Below are positions 8,690 through 17,095 of a stretch of DNA of 64,000 nt, piece by piece (position 1 is the stretch's first letter; each line of letters opens with the position of its first letter). The notes beneath the pieces are model-generated. The model saw only the letters and a list, made by a program, of their open reading frames with translations, was not told where the DNA came from and made no database searches. Made by a program: the position numbers and the translations under genes. Source of the stretch: Agromyces agglutinans (lineage in GTDB: Bacteria > Actinomycetota > Actinomycetes > Actinomycetales > Microbacteriaceae); the NCBI RefSeq assembly GCF_009647605.1, contig NZ_WJIF01000009.1:94250-158249 (forward strand). The letters run 5' to 3'.

Positions 8690-8768
8690 GCGTACCGGCC
8701 CAGGCGTGCGGTCGGTCCGTACCAGTCGCTCCCCGATGGTGTCCATCTCAACGCCAGTCGCGACCTGA
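8690..8768 (-). promoter_or_regulatory. ZTP (pfl) riboswitch upstream of glyA-folD
   Basis: On the minus strand the conserved elements of the pfl/ZTP aptamer appear in order: GACTGGCG (8759-8752), CACCATCGGGGAGCGAC (about 8741-8725) and, after a variable stem, CGCCTGGGC (8706-8698). GTCGC (8764-8760) can pair with GCGAC (8729-8725) to form the outer helix. ZTP riboswitches sense the purine precursor ZMP/ZTP, a signal of low 10-formyl-THF, and are known upstream of glyA, folD and purH in bacteria. The predicted promoter puts the aptamer at the very 5' end of the mRNA. About 70 bases separate it from the TTG start, so control of ribosome access or early termination is possible. Confidence 0.85.
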
Positions 8769-8770
8769 CG

Positions 8771-8779
8771 AGCATAGCA
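8771..8779 (-). promoter_or_regulatory. extended -10 promoter of glyA
   Basis: TGCTATGCT on the minus strand (8779-8771) is an extended -10 (TGn plus TATGCT). A start about 7 bases downstream (near 8764) would coincide with the first base of the riboswitch outer helix. Confidence 0.55.
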
Positions 8780-8900
8780 ACGGATGCCTCGGCGGGGCTG
8801 TCCTTCGCGCGAACGGCGTGACAGGATCATCGGTAAGGAATCCTTCCCATCGATGCGCCGAGCATCGGCGAGCGGCCGGCGACGGCCGGACAGGACGCGC

Positions 8901-10712
8901 ATGCGAGGACGCAGCAGTGCCCGGAAGCCCCACCCGACGCCCGCACGCGGGAGGTTCGCCGGCGCCGGCGCCGGGCCCGTCGCGGCCGTCGCCGTCGCCG
9001 CGGCGCTCGCCGCGGGCCTCGTCGCCTGCACGTCCGACGACCACGACCAGAACGGAGACGCCGTGCCCGGCATCCTGCCCGCGCCCGCCTCGGCCTCGTA
9101 CCCCGACCGCGATCCCTTCCGCCTCACGTCGGCGACGCGCATCGTCGCCTCGGGCGAGGGCGCGCTCGGGGTCGCCGAGCTGCTCGCCGACCGCCTGCGC
9201 ACCGGCACCGGCTTCGACCTGCCGATCGTCGAAGGCGAGACGGGCGAGGCATCCGACGTCGTGCTCGCGGTGACGAGCGCGGGCGCGGCCGGCGACGCGG
9301 CCGACGACGCGGCCAACGCCGGGGGCCGGGCCGACGACGCCGGCGTCCTCGGCATCGGGAGCGAGGCCTACCGGCTCGACACCGGCGCCGACGGGGCGCG
9401 CATCGAGGCGGATGCCGCTGCCGGGCTCTTCCGCGGCACGCAGTCGCTGCTCCTGCTGCTGCCGGCGGATGCCTCGGGCACGGCGTCCGCAGCGGCCCGG
9501 GCCGAGGCATCCGGTGCCGCCGCGCCCGACGGATACGCCGCGCCCGACGGATACGCCGCCCCCGCGGCATCCGTGGACGACCGCCCGCGCTTCGCGTACC
9601 GCGGGGCCATGCTCGACGTCGCGCGCCACTTCCTCCCCGTCGACGACGTGCTGCGCTACCTCGACGCCATCGCCCTGCTGAAGCTGAACGTGCTGCACCT
9701 CCACCTGACCGACGACCAGGGCTGGCGGCTGCAGATCGACGCGTGGCCCGAGCTCACGGGCGTCGGTGCCGCGACCGCGGTCGGCGGCGACGGGGGCGGC
9801 TTCTACACGAAGGACGACTACCGGCGCATCGTCGACCACGCAGCCGCGCGCTTCATCACGATCGTCCCCGAGGTCGACCTGCCCGGCCACACCAATGCGG
9901 CGCTGGCCTCGATCCCCGAGCTGAACTGCGACGGCGTCGCTCCGGCGCCGTACGAGGGCATCGAGGTCGGCTTCAGCTCGCTCTGCGCGTCGCCCGAGCG
10001 GGCCGAGGTCACCGACCGCTTCCTCGCCGACGTCACGCGCGAGGTCGCTGAACTCACGCCGGGGCCCTGGCTGCACCTCGGCGGCGACGAGTCGCTCGCG
10101 ACCTCGCCCGAGGACTACCGGGCGCTGCTCGCGCGCATCACGGCCGCCGGAGCCGCAACCGGCAAGACGGTGATCGGCTGGCATGAGATGGGCGCGTCCG
10201 ATGCGCTGCCGCCCGGCACCGTCGGCCAGTACTGGAGCTTCGTCGAGGCCGAGGACGAGGCCGCCGAGCTCACGAGGTCGTTCGTCGCGCAGGGCGGGCG
10301 CGTCATCTTCTCGCCCGCCGACGCCGCCTACCTCGACATGAAGTACGTCGACGACCCCCAGACCGACCTCGGCCGCACGCTCGGCCAGCAGTGGGCGAAG
10401 GGGCCGACGACGCTCGAGGAGGCGTACGCGTGGGAGCCCACCGCGATCGTGCCCGGCGTCGGCGAGGACGACGTGCTCGGCGTCGAGGCGCCGATCTGGA
10501 CCGAGACGATCCGCACGATCGAGGAGGTCGAGTTCATGGCCTTCCCGCGCCTCACCGCGATCGCCGAGCTCGGCTGGTCGCCGGCACCGGCAGACGCCGA
10601 GGCGGGTCGCGACGTCGAGGGCTTCCTGTCACGGGTCGCGACGCTCGGCGAGCACTGGGATGCCTCGGGCACCGAGTACCACCGCGTGCGCGGGGTGCCC
10701 TGGCGGGGGTAG
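8901..10712 (+). CDS. GH20 beta-N-acetylhexosaminidase, lipoprotein
   Basis: 603 residues. After a basic N-terminus and hydrophobic stretch, L-V-A-C (Cys43) is a lipobox, so the enzyme should be anchored outside the membrane. A GH20 N-terminal domain (residues about 55-185) is followed by a linker and the catalytic TIM barrel from about 225. H-L-G-G-D-E-S contains the Asp396-Glu397 pair of GH20 substrate-assisted catalysis; [14 protein letters not shown] and H-L-T-D-D-Q-G-W-R are barrel signatures. It should release terminal GlcNAc or GalNAc, supplying the importer next door. The linker holds a DGYAAP duplication (bases about 9530-9560). ATG 8901 is chosen for the AGGA 5 bases upstream; ATG 8853 is an alternative. 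Confidence 0.9.
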   Translation: MRGRSSARKPHPTPARGRFAGAGAGPVAAVAVAAALAAGLVACTSDDHDQNGDAVPGILPAPASASYPDRDPFRLTSATRIVASGEGALGVAELLADRLRTGTGFDLPIVEGETGEASDVVLAVTSAGAAGDAADDAANAGGRADDAGVLGIGSEAYRLDTGADGARIEADAAAGLFRGTQSLLLLLPADASGTASAAARAEASGAAAPDGYAAPDGYAAPAASVDDRPRFAYRGAMLDVARHFLPVDDVLRYLDAIALLKLNVLHLHLTDDQGWRLQIDAWPELTGVGAATAVGGDGGGFYTKDDYRRIVDHAAARFITIVPEVDLPGHTNAALASIPELNCDGVAPAPYEGIEVGFSSLCASPERAEVTDRFLADVTREVAELTPGPWLHLGGDESLATSPEDYRALLARITAAGAATGKTVIGWHEMGASDALPPGTVGQYWSFVEAEDEAAELTRSFVAQGGRVIFSPADAAYLDMKYVDDPQTDLGRTLGQQWAKGPTTLEEAYAWEPTAIVPGVGEDDVLGVEAPIWTETIRTIEEVEFMAFPRLTAIAELGWSPAPADAEAGRDVEGFLSRVATLGEHWDASGTEYHRVRGVPWRG

Positions 10713-10742
10713 CCCGCCCGCGCGCGGGGCCTAGGCCCGAAC

Positions 10743-10780
10743 CTGCCCCGCGCCCCGGCGGCGACCCCGGCGCGGGGCAG
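10743..10780. terminator. 12-bp hairpin between converging genes
   Basis: CTGCCCCGCGCC (10743-10754) pairs exactly with GGCGCGGGGCAG (10769-10780) around a 14-base loop. It lies between the GH20 stop (plus) and the importer permease stop (minus), so it can end both transcripts. Confidence 0.75.
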
Positions 10781-10784
10781 CCGG

Positions 10785-11687
10785 CTACTTGACGCTGCCC
10801 GCGGTGAGGCCGCCGACCAGGCGCTTCTCGATCAGCATGAAGAGCACGACGACCGGGATGATGGCCACGACCGAGACGCCGAACACGTAGTGCCAGCTGG
10901 TCTCGTACTGTCCGACGAACTTCGTGAGCGCGACCGAGAGCGGCTGGTTGCCGGCCGTCGAGAGGATCACGAGGGATGCCGCGAACTCGTTCCAGCACGC
11001 CACGAACGTGAACACGATCGCCGTGACGATGCCCGGCCACACGAGCGGCAGCTGGATGCGGAACAGCACGGTGAGGCGTCCGGCGCCGTCGATCTGCGCG
11101 GCCTCGTCGATCTCCTTCGGCACGCCTGCGAAGAACGAGTGCATGATCCACACGGCGAACGAGAGGTTGAACGCGGCGTTGATGAGGATCATCGCCGCCC
11201 ACGTGTCGACGAGGCCCAGCCCGACGAACTGGCGGAACAGGCCCGAGGTCAGCACCGCGGGCTGCAGCATCTGCGTGACGATCACGAGGAAGAGGAACAC
11301 CATGCGGCCCGGGAATCGGAAGCGGGCCGTGTAGTACGCCGCCGGCATCGCCACCGCCAGCACGAGCAGCGTCGCGAAGACCGAGATGACGATCGTCGAG
11401 ATGAGGTTCTGCACGAGCGGCGTCTCGGGCGTCGACCACATCGTGAGGTAGTTCTCCCAGTGCCACTCCGTGGGGAAGTAGGTCGGGTCGACCGAGCGGA
11501 TCTGCGCCTTCGTCTTGACGGATCCGAAGAACATGATCGTGTACGGGAGGATGAACACGAGCAGCACGACGACGCCGGCGAGCATGCGCAGCAGCACGCG
11601 CGGCAGGCTCACCTGGTCCTGCGTCCAGCGGCGTCGACGCTTAACGGGCGGGGCGATGGTCTCGAAGGCGGGGGCGGTGACGGCCAC
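10785..11687 (-). CDS. carbohydrate ABC importer permease, MalG type
   Basis: 300 residues, six hydrophobic segments. The EAA loop P-K-E-I-D-E-A-A-Q-I-D-G-A-G (around residue 195), which docks the ATPase, and a C-terminal L-V-G-G-L-T-A-G-S-V-K tail are typical of the inner MalG-like subunit of CUT1 sugar importers. The GTG at 11687 has AGGAGG 7 bases upstream, overlapping the end of the MalF-type gene. Last gene of the binding protein-MalF-MalG operon; no ATPase gene follows. The divergent neighbouring operon suggests GalNAc, a GalNAc-containing glycan or another hexosaminide as substrate. Confidence 0.9.
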   Translation of the reverse strand: MAVTAPAFETIAPPVKRRRRWTQDQVSLPRVLLRMLAGVVVLLVFILPYTIMFFGSVKTKAQIRSVDPTYFPTEWHWENYLTMWSTPETPLVQNLISTIVISVFATLLVLAVAMPAAYYTARFRFPGRMVFLFLVIVTQMLQPAVLTSGLFRQFVGLGLVDTWAAMILINAAFNLSFAVWIMHSFFAGVPKEIDEAAQIDGAGRLTVLFRIQLPLVWPGIVTAIVFTFVACWNEFAASLVILSTAGNQPLSVALTKFVGQYETSWHYVFGVSVVAIIPVVVLFMLIEKRLVGGLTAGSVK

Positions 11688-11689
11688 GG

Positions 11690-12658
11690 TCAGACCTCCT
11701 TCATGGGCTTGACCACGCGCACGTAGACCGCGACGATCACGATGACGATGAGGAACGCGACGACCGAGAGGGCGCTCGCGACATCGACCTTGTGCTGGTT
11801 CTGGATGTACTTGAAGATCATCGTCATGATCGTGTCGGCGTCGTAGCCGGGGATCGACCCGGTCATCACCTTCAGGATCGGCAGCGAGTTGAACACGTTG
11901 ATGATGTTGATCAGCACCGCGACGGCGAGTGCGCTGCGCAGCTGCGGGAGCACGACGCCCCAGTAGGTGCGCACGGGTCCTGCGCCGTCCATCTTCGCGG
12001 CCTCGAGCACCTCGCCGGGCACGGTCTGCAGACCGGCGAGGATCGTGTAGGTCGTGAAGGGCAGCGACACGAAGACCGCGATCACGATCGACCAGGCGAA
12101 CGCGGTGTCGGGGTTGCGGGTCCAGCCGTAGCCCTCGGGCGTGTCGACGAGCCCGATGTCGACGAGGAACGTGTTGATGATGCCGAAGTACGGCTCGAGC
12201 CCGTAGTAGACGACCATGGTCGTCATCACGACGGATGCCGCCCACGGGATGATGACCGCGAGCCGCACGAGCTGGCGGCCGGGGAACGCCTTGTTGAGCA
12301 GTTGCGCGAGCCCGAGCGAGATCACCACGGTCGCCGCGACGACGACGACGACCCACACGATCGTGCGGCCGAAGATCGGCCAGAAGTAGGGGAAGGAGAA
12401 GACCTCGAGGTAGTTGTCGAAGCCGACCGATCCCTGGTCGACGCCCGAGATCGAGATGTCGCGGGTCGAGTTGACGAACATGACGACGGCCGGGAACAGC
12501 ACGACGCCGAAGATCAGGATGAGCGCGGGCCCGATCCACGGCAGCGCGTGGAGCAGGTCGCGGCCCCTCGGCCGGCGACCCTCGGGTGCGGCGCCGGAGC
12601 GGGGGCGGCCGGTGGCCGCCCCCGTCGGGGTCGATGCGGTCTCAGTGGTGGTGCTCAT
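11690..12658 (-). CDS. carbohydrate ABC importer permease, MalF type
   Basis: 322 residues with a Pro/Arg-rich cytoplasmic N-terminus, then six membrane segments. The EAA loop reads P-G-E-V-L-E-A-A-K-M-D-G-A-G-P (around residue 215). This is the MalF-like half of a CUT1 importer at the cytoplasmic membrane. The start ATG 12658 lies 45 bases after the binding-protein stop; the downstream permease ribosome-binding site is embedded in its last codons. Works with the adjacent lipoprotein and MalG-type subunit. Confidence 0.9.
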   Translation of the reverse strand: MSTTTETASTPTGAATGRPRSGAAPEGRRPRGRDLLHALPWIGPALILIFGVVLFPAVVMFVNSTRDISISGVDQGSVGFDNYLEVFSFPYFWPIFGRTIVWVVVVVAATVVISLGLAQLLNKAFPGRQLVRLAVIIPWAASVVMTTMVVYYGLEPYFGIINTFLVDIGLVDTPEGYGWTRNPDTAFAWSIVIAVFVSLPFTTYTILAGLQTVPGEVLEAAKMDGAGPVRTYWGVVLPQLRSALAVAVLINIINVFNSLPILKVMTGSIPGYDADTIMTMIFKYIQNQHKVDVASALSVVAFLIVIVIVAVYVRVVKPMKEV

Positions 12659-12703
12659 GACTGGTGGTTCACCGATCCCTCTCCGCTGGTGCGAGCCGGT
12701 CGA

Positions 12704-13951
12704 CTAGGACGCGTCGACCTGCGCCTGGATCTCCGTGAGGACCTCCTGCGCCGACTTCGTCTGGATCTGGCCGAACAGGGCCTTGAACGCCGAGTCGGCG
12801 GCCGACCACTGCGGGTTGGTGCTCGGGTAGAACTGGGCGTCGGGGAGCACGTCGAGGAAGGCCTTCAGCGCCTCCTCGCCGCCGAGTGCCTCTGCGCCCG
12901 ACTTCGTGACGGGGAGGAAGCCCTCGCCCTGCACCCACGGCACGTACACGTCGGACGAGTAGAAGTAGTCGAAGAACGCCGTGATCGCCTCCTGCTTGTC
13001 GCCGTCGTTCTGGAACGCCATGAGCTGGTCCATGACGCCGAGCGTGAAGGGGCTGCCGTCCTGCGTGGGGATGGGCACGATCGAGTAGTCCAGCTCGGGG
13101 TTGTTCTCCTCGATCTGGCCGACGGTCGGGGGCAGGCCCACCTGCATGCCGATCTGGCCCTGGATGAAGATGTCCATCAGCGGCGAGCGGTCGGTCGAGC
13201 CGGGATCGGCCTGGGTCGCACCCGCGTCGATCATCGCCTTGACCTGCTCGGCACCGGGAAGATTCGACGGGTCGTCGATCGTGATGGCATCGGCGTCGCC
13301 GAACGTGCCGCCGCCGCCCCAGAGCCACACGGCCGCCTCGGCCTGCGCCTCCTCGGAGCCGAGGGGCATGCCGTAGCCGGCGATGCCGTTGCCGAGCGCC
13401 GAGACCTTGGTGGCGGCATCGAGCAGCTCGTCCCAGGTCTTCGGCGCCTCGGCGACGCCGGCCTGCTCGAGCAGCGCGTTGTTGACGAAGAGCGCACGGG
13501 CCGATGCGATGAACGGCAGGGCGTAGGCGGTGCCGTCGACCTCGGCGTTGGCGAGGAACGAGTCCTGGAAGTCGGAGAGGGTCTCGGCGCTGACGACCTC
13601 TTCGACGGGGTAGAGCAGTTCGTCGGCCGCGAAGCCCGCGAATGGGCCGCCGTTGTAGATGTCGGGGGCCTCGCCGCCCTGGATCTGCGTGGAGATGACC
13701 GTCTCGAGGTTGTCCCACGACTCGACCTGCAGCTTCACGTCGATGTCGGGGTTCTCCTCTTCGAAGCCCGCGATCACGTCGTCCCAGAGAGCCTGGGTGT
13801 TGTCGGAGTAGCTCGGCACGAGCAGGTCGAGGGTGGTGCCACCGCCCTCGCCCTCGTCGCCGTTCGAACCGCCGAAGCCGCACGAGGCGAGCGTCAGGGA
13901 GGCGGTCGCGGCGAGCGCGATCGCGGCACCGAAGCGCATGCTCTTCTTCAT
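12704..13951 (-). CDS. ABC importer solute-binding lipoprotein (CUT1)
   Basis: 415 residues. M-K-K-S-M-R-F-G then a hydrophobic stretch ends in L-A-S-C (Cys24), a lipobox, so the mature protein is membrane-tethered outside the cell. The rest is a type-1 extracellular sugar-binding domain (F-E-E-E-N-P-D-I-D-V near the start, repeated Trp/Tyr-rich pocket segments). A Gly/Glu-rich linker follows the Cys. ATG 13951 fits the signal peptide. It is the first gene of the importer operon, facing the amino-sugar catabolic operon across a 326-base regulatory gap. The ligand is inferred from context (GalNAc or hexosaminide). Confidence 0.9.
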   Translation of the reverse strand: MKKSMRFGAAIALAATASLTLASCGFGGSNGDEGEGGGTTLDLLVPSYSDNTQALWDDVIAGFEEENPDIDVKLQVESWDNLETVISTQIQGGEAPDIYNGGPFAGFAADELLYPVEEVVSAETLSDFQDSFLANAEVDGTAYALPFIASARALFVNNALLEQAGVAEAPKTWDELLDAATKVSALGNGIAGYGMPLGSEEAQAEAAVWLWGGGGTFGDADAITIDDPSNLPGAEQVKAMIDAGATQADPGSTDRSPLMDIFIQGQIGMQVGLPPTVGQIEENNPELDYSIVPIPTQDGSPFTLGVMDQLMAFQNDGDKQEAITAFFDYFYSSDVYVPWVQGEGFLPVTKSGAEALGGEEALKAFLDVLPDAQFYPSTNPQWSAADSAFKALFGQIQTKSAQEVLTEIQAQVDAS

Positions 13952-14277
13952 TGCTGTGTCCTCACTCTGGTGGATGGTGCACCGGGACGAGTGGATCAGC
14001 GCGCCGGTGCGGTGTCCAAGACGCCACTGGATCACAGTGACGTTTCATGAACGTTTCTCGGGTGAATCGATCAGGTTCCTTCACCCGGGAACGGAATCTA
14101 TGCCCCCACCCCAGCGCCGTCAACTCCTGCGGCGGATTCGTTATCGGATTTTGTTCAGGTTCCTGACAATCACACGGTGTGCATCGAACACGCATTGAGC
14201 TGATCGAAGATGGGCCATATGATGCATGTGCAATCATCGAAACGTCAGCCCCATCGACGACGCATTGGAGCAACTCC
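13952..14277. promoter_or_regulatory. divergent regulatory region of the amino-sugar locus
   Basis: This 326-base gap is markedly less GC-rich than its surroundings and contains no gene. Repeated elements: ACGTTT at 14040-14045 and 14051-14056 (11 bases apart); TCAGGTTCCT at 14071-14080 and 14155-14164, the second inside CAGGTTCCTG; GTTCC/GGAAC arms around 14074-14091; and ATCGAA at 14183-14188, 14203-14208 and 14236-14241. These are candidate operators, probably including the sites of the DeoR regulator encoded in the rightward operon. No regulator has been shown to bind them. Confidence 0.5.
14195..14223 (+). promoter_or_regulatory. promoter of the GalNAc-type catabolic operon
   Basis: TTGAGC (14195-14200), a 17-base spacer and TATGAT (14218-14223) make a near-consensus housekeeping promoter, unusually good for this genome. 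One ATCGAA element lies in the spacer and another just downstream of the predicted start, an arrangement suited to repression. Confidence 0.6.
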
Positions 14278-15186
14278 GTGACCGACCGCACCGCATTCGA
14301 CTCCCACATGGCGCGGGAACTCGCGAGCCAGCCCGAGACGTGGGAGCGAGCCGCCGGGCTCGGGGACCTGGTCGCCCGCCTCCCCGAGCGGGGTGCGCGC
14401 GTCGCCGTCGTCGGATGCGGCACCTCCTGGTTCATCGCGCAGTCGTACGCGTGGCTCCGCGAGCACGGCGGCCACGGCGAGACCGACGCGTTCGCGGCAT
14501 CCGAGGCGCCCGTCGGCCGCGATTACGACGCGATCGTCGCACTCACCCGCAGCGGCACGACCTCGGAGGTGCTGCGCCTCGTCGGCGGGCTGCGCGAGCG
14601 CGGCGACCGCGCCCGGGTGATCGGCGTCATCGGCGACGCGACCTCGCCGCTCGTCGACCTCGTCGACGACGCGCTCACGCTGCCGTTCGCCGACGAGCAG
14701 TCGGTCGTGCAGACCCGGTTCGCGACGACCGCCCTCGCCCTGTTCCGCGCATCGCTCGGCGAAGACCTCGCCGGCGCCGTCGCCGACGCGCGCACCGCCG
14801 TGGCCGAGGAGCTCGACCCCGCCCTCGTCGAGGCCGAGCAGGTCAGCTTCCTGGGCAGCGGCTGGAGCTACGGCCTCGCCCAGGAGGCCGCGCTCAAGAT
14901 GCGCGAGGCCTCGCAGTCCTGGACGGAGTCCTACCCGTCGATGGAGTACCGCCACGGCCCGATCGCGATCGCCGCCCCCGGCCGCGTGACCTGGCATTTC
15001 GGCGAGGTTCCCGACGGGCTCGCCGACGACGTCGCGGCGACCGGCGGGCGCTTCGAGCACGCCGGCCTCGACCCGATGGCCGAACTCGTCCGCGCCCAGC
15101 GCGTCGCCCTCGCCCGTGCGGCCGCCAGGGGCCTCGACCCCGACCACCCGCGCAGCCTCACGCGCTCGGTCATCCTCGAGGCCTGA
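14278..15186 (+). CDS. agaS: SIS-domain sugar-phosphate deaminase/isomerase (AgaS-like)
   Basis: 302 residues with two SIS domains. V-V-G-C-G-T-S-W-F-I-A-Q-S and L-T-R-S-G-T-T-S-E (first domain) and F-L-G-S-G-W-S-Y-G-L-A-Q-E-A-A-L-K-M-R-E-A plus E-Y-R-H-G-P (second domain) are phosphosugar-binding motifs of the AgaS/NagB-II/GlmS-isomerase group, without a glutaminase domain. In this operon it probably converts galactosamine-6-phosphate to tagatose-6-phosphate and ammonia; glucosamine-6-phosphate is the alternative. GTG 14278 has GGAG 7 bases upstream. First gene of a six-gene operon. Confidence 0.8.
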   Translation: MTDRTAFDSHMARELASQPETWERAAGLGDLVARLPERGARVAVVGCGTSWFIAQSYAWLREHGGHGETDAFAASEAPVGRDYDAIVALTRSGTTSEVLRLVGGLRERGDRARVIGVIGDATSPLVDLVDDALTLPFADEQSVVQTRFATTALALFRASLGEDLAGAVADARTAVAEELDPALVEAEQVSFLGSGWSYGLAQEAALKMREASQSWTESYPSMEYRHGPIAIAAPGRVTWHFGEVPDGLADDVAATGGRFEHAGLDPMAELVRAQRVALARAAARGLDPDHPRSLTRSVILEA

Positions 15187-15188
15187 GC

Positions 15189-16139
15189 GTGTCGGCCGCG
15201 CTCGGACCAGGGGCGGCGGTGCTCGCCTTCGACGTGGGCGGCACCGACACCAAGTCCGCCCTCGTCGACGAGTCGGGCCGGGTGCTCGGCCTTCGCCGCA
15301 CGCCGACCCCGCTCGACCCCGCCGACCCGGCGAGTTCGGTGGTCGGGGGCCTCGCGACGCTGGCCGAGGCCTACCGGGCCGAGTTCCCCGACGTGGTGCC
15401 GGCGGCGGCCGGGCTCAGCGTGCCAGGCCTCGTCGACGAGTCGACCGGCACGGCGGTGTTCGCGAGCAACCTCGGCTGGCGAGATGCGCCGTTGCGCGAT
15501 CTCGCCGCGCGGGCCCTCGGCGTGCCGACCGCGTTCGGGCACGACGTGCGCGCGGCCGGCGTCGCCGAACGGCGGCTCGGCGCGGCACGCGGGCACGCGA
15601 ACGTCTTCGTCCTCGCGATCGGCACGGGCATCGCGGCGGCGGCCATCGTCGACGGGCGGCCGCTCACGAGCGGCGGCTACGCCGGCGAGCTCGGCCACAC
15701 GCTGAGCGACCCCGAGGGCGAACGCTGCCCCTGCGGGGCGATCGGGTGCCTCGAGACCATCGCCTCCGCGGGCGCGATCGCGCGCCGCTACCGCGAGGCC
15801 GCGGGCCGCGCGGTTCCGGGCGCCAAGGAGGTGCTCGAGGCCGCCGACGCGGGCGACGCGGTCGCCGCTCGCATCTGGGCCGACGCCGTCGAAGCGCTGG
15901 CCGAGCAGCTCGCGCGGGTCGTCGCGGTACTCGCGCCGGAGGTCGTCGTCGTCGGCGGCGGTCTCGCGCAGGCCGGCGGCAGGCTGCTGGACCCCCTCGC
16001 GGCCCGGCTCGACGAGCTCCTCTCCTTCCATCGACGACCCCAGCTGGTCCGCGCCGCGCTCGGCGACGACGCCGGCGTACTCGGCACGGCGCTCGCCGCG
16101 CGCGACCTGCTCGGTGCTGAGCCGGTGGTCGCGCCGTGA
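15189..16139 (+). CDS. ROK-family N-acetylhexosamine kinase
   Basis: 316 residues. The ATP-binding motif F-D-V-G-G-T-D-T-K lies at the N-terminus; G-E-L-G-H followed by C-P-C-G-A-I-G-C-L-E-T is the ROK signature with zinc ligands. There is no N-terminal helix-turn-helix, so this is a kinase rather than a repressor. Expected to phosphorylate imported GalNAc (or GlcNAc) at O6 so that NagA can deacetylate it. GTG 15189 is two bases after the agaS stop; it overlaps the next gene by GTGA. The exact sugar is an inference from the operon. Confidence 0.8.
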   Translation: MSAALGPGAAVLAFDVGGTDTKSALVDESGRVLGLRRTPTPLDPADPASSVVGGLATLAEAYRAEFPDVVPAAAGLSVPGLVDESTGTAVFASNLGWRDAPLRDLAARALGVPTAFGHDVRAAGVAERRLGAARGHANVFVLAIGTGIAAAAIVDGRPLTSGGYAGELGHTLSDPEGERCPCGAIGCLETIASAGAIARRYREAAGRAVPGAKEVLEAADAGDAVAARIWADAVEALAEQLARVVAVLAPEVVVVGGGLAQAGGRLLDPLAARLDELLSFHRRPQLVRAALGDDAGVLGTALAARDLLGAEPVVAP

Positions 16140-17095
16140 TCGTCACCGTCACGCCGAACCCGGCGCTCGACCTCACCTGGCACGCGCCGTCGTTGGTGCC
16201 GGGCACCACGCACCGCGTTCCGGCGGGCGCATCGCGCGCGGGCGGCAAGGGACTGAACGTCGCGCGGGTGCTGCACGCGCAGGGGCGCAACGTGCTCGCC
16301 GTCACGACGGCGGGCGGGGCGACGGGCGATGAGTTCGCGGCCGACCTCGGCCGCGGCGGCATCCCGCACGTGCTGGTGCCCGTCGCGAGCGCGACGCGAC
16401 GCAGCCTCGCCCTCGTCGACGACGGCATCGGCGAGGCGACCGTCGTCAACGAACTCGGCGCCGCACTCGCGCCCGCCGAGCGCGACGCGCTCGTCAGCGA
16501 GGCCGAGCGCCTCGGCCTCGCCGCCGAGGTGGTCGCGATCTCGGGGAGCCTCCCGCCGGGCCTCGACGCCGACGACGTGGGGGGCCTCGTCGGCCGGCTC
16601 ACGGCGGCGGGCGTCGACGTGGTGGCGGATGTCACGGGCCCGGCGTTGCTCGCCGCGGCCCGGTCGGGCGCCGCGGCGCTGAAGCCGAACCGCGACGAGC
16701 TCGTCGAGGCCACGGGTCTCGACGACCCCGTGCGCGCGGCGCGAACGCTCGTCGACCTCGGGGCGCGACTGGTCGTCGCCTCGCTCGGCGGCGACGGCCT
16801 GCTCATGGTCGCCGGCGACGGACCGGCGCTCTCGGCCCGACTCCCCTGGCGGCTCAACGGCAACGCGACCGGCGCGGGCGACGCCGCGGTCGCCGCGATC
16901 TGCGCGACGCTCGCCGAGCACCGCGCCGACCGCGCGGCCGCGGGCGCGGTCGCGGGACTCGACCACGACCTGCTGTCCGCCCTCGCCCGTCGCGCGACCG
17001 CCTGGTCGGCCTCAGCGGTGCTCATGCCGCTCGCGGGCGACCTCCACCCCGACCACCTCGCGCTCGAGCGCGAGGTCATCCTGGAGCCCAGATGA
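16136..17095 (+). CDS. PfkB-family sugar-phosphate kinase (tagatose-6-P kinase-like)
   Basis: 319 residues of the LacC/FruK/PfkB 1-phosphofructokinase group. V-T-P-N-P-A-L-D at the start, G-G-K-G-L-N-V-A-R (substrate loop), and N-A-T-G-A-G-D-A (C-terminal anion hole and catalytic Asp) are diagnostic. With an aldolase immediately downstream it most likely makes tagatose-1,6-bisphosphate from tagatose-6-phosphate; fructose-1-phosphate is the alternative substrate. Coupled to both neighbours by 4-base overlaps (GTGA before, ATGA after). Confidence 0.8.
   Translation: MIVTVTPNPALDLTWHAPSLVPGTTHRVPAGASRAGGKGLNVARVLHAQGRNVLAVTTAGGATGDEFAADLGRGGIPHVLVPVASATRRSLALVDDGIGEATVVNELGAALAPAERDALVSEAERLGLAAEVVAISGSLPPGLDADDVGGLVGRLTAAGVDVVADVTGPALLAAARSGAAALKPNRDELVEATGLDDPVRAARTLVDLGARLVVASLGGDGLLMVAGDGPALSARLPWRLNGNATGAGDAAVAAICATLAEHRADRAAAGAVAGLDHDLLSALARRATAWSASAVLMPLAGDLHPDHLALEREVILEPR

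Noticed and set aside
15189..16139. Kinase gene at 15189 considered as a ROK repressor
   Set aside because: It lacks the N-terminal helix-turn-helix seen in the protein at 31752-33005 and retains the ATP-binding G-G-T-D-T motif.
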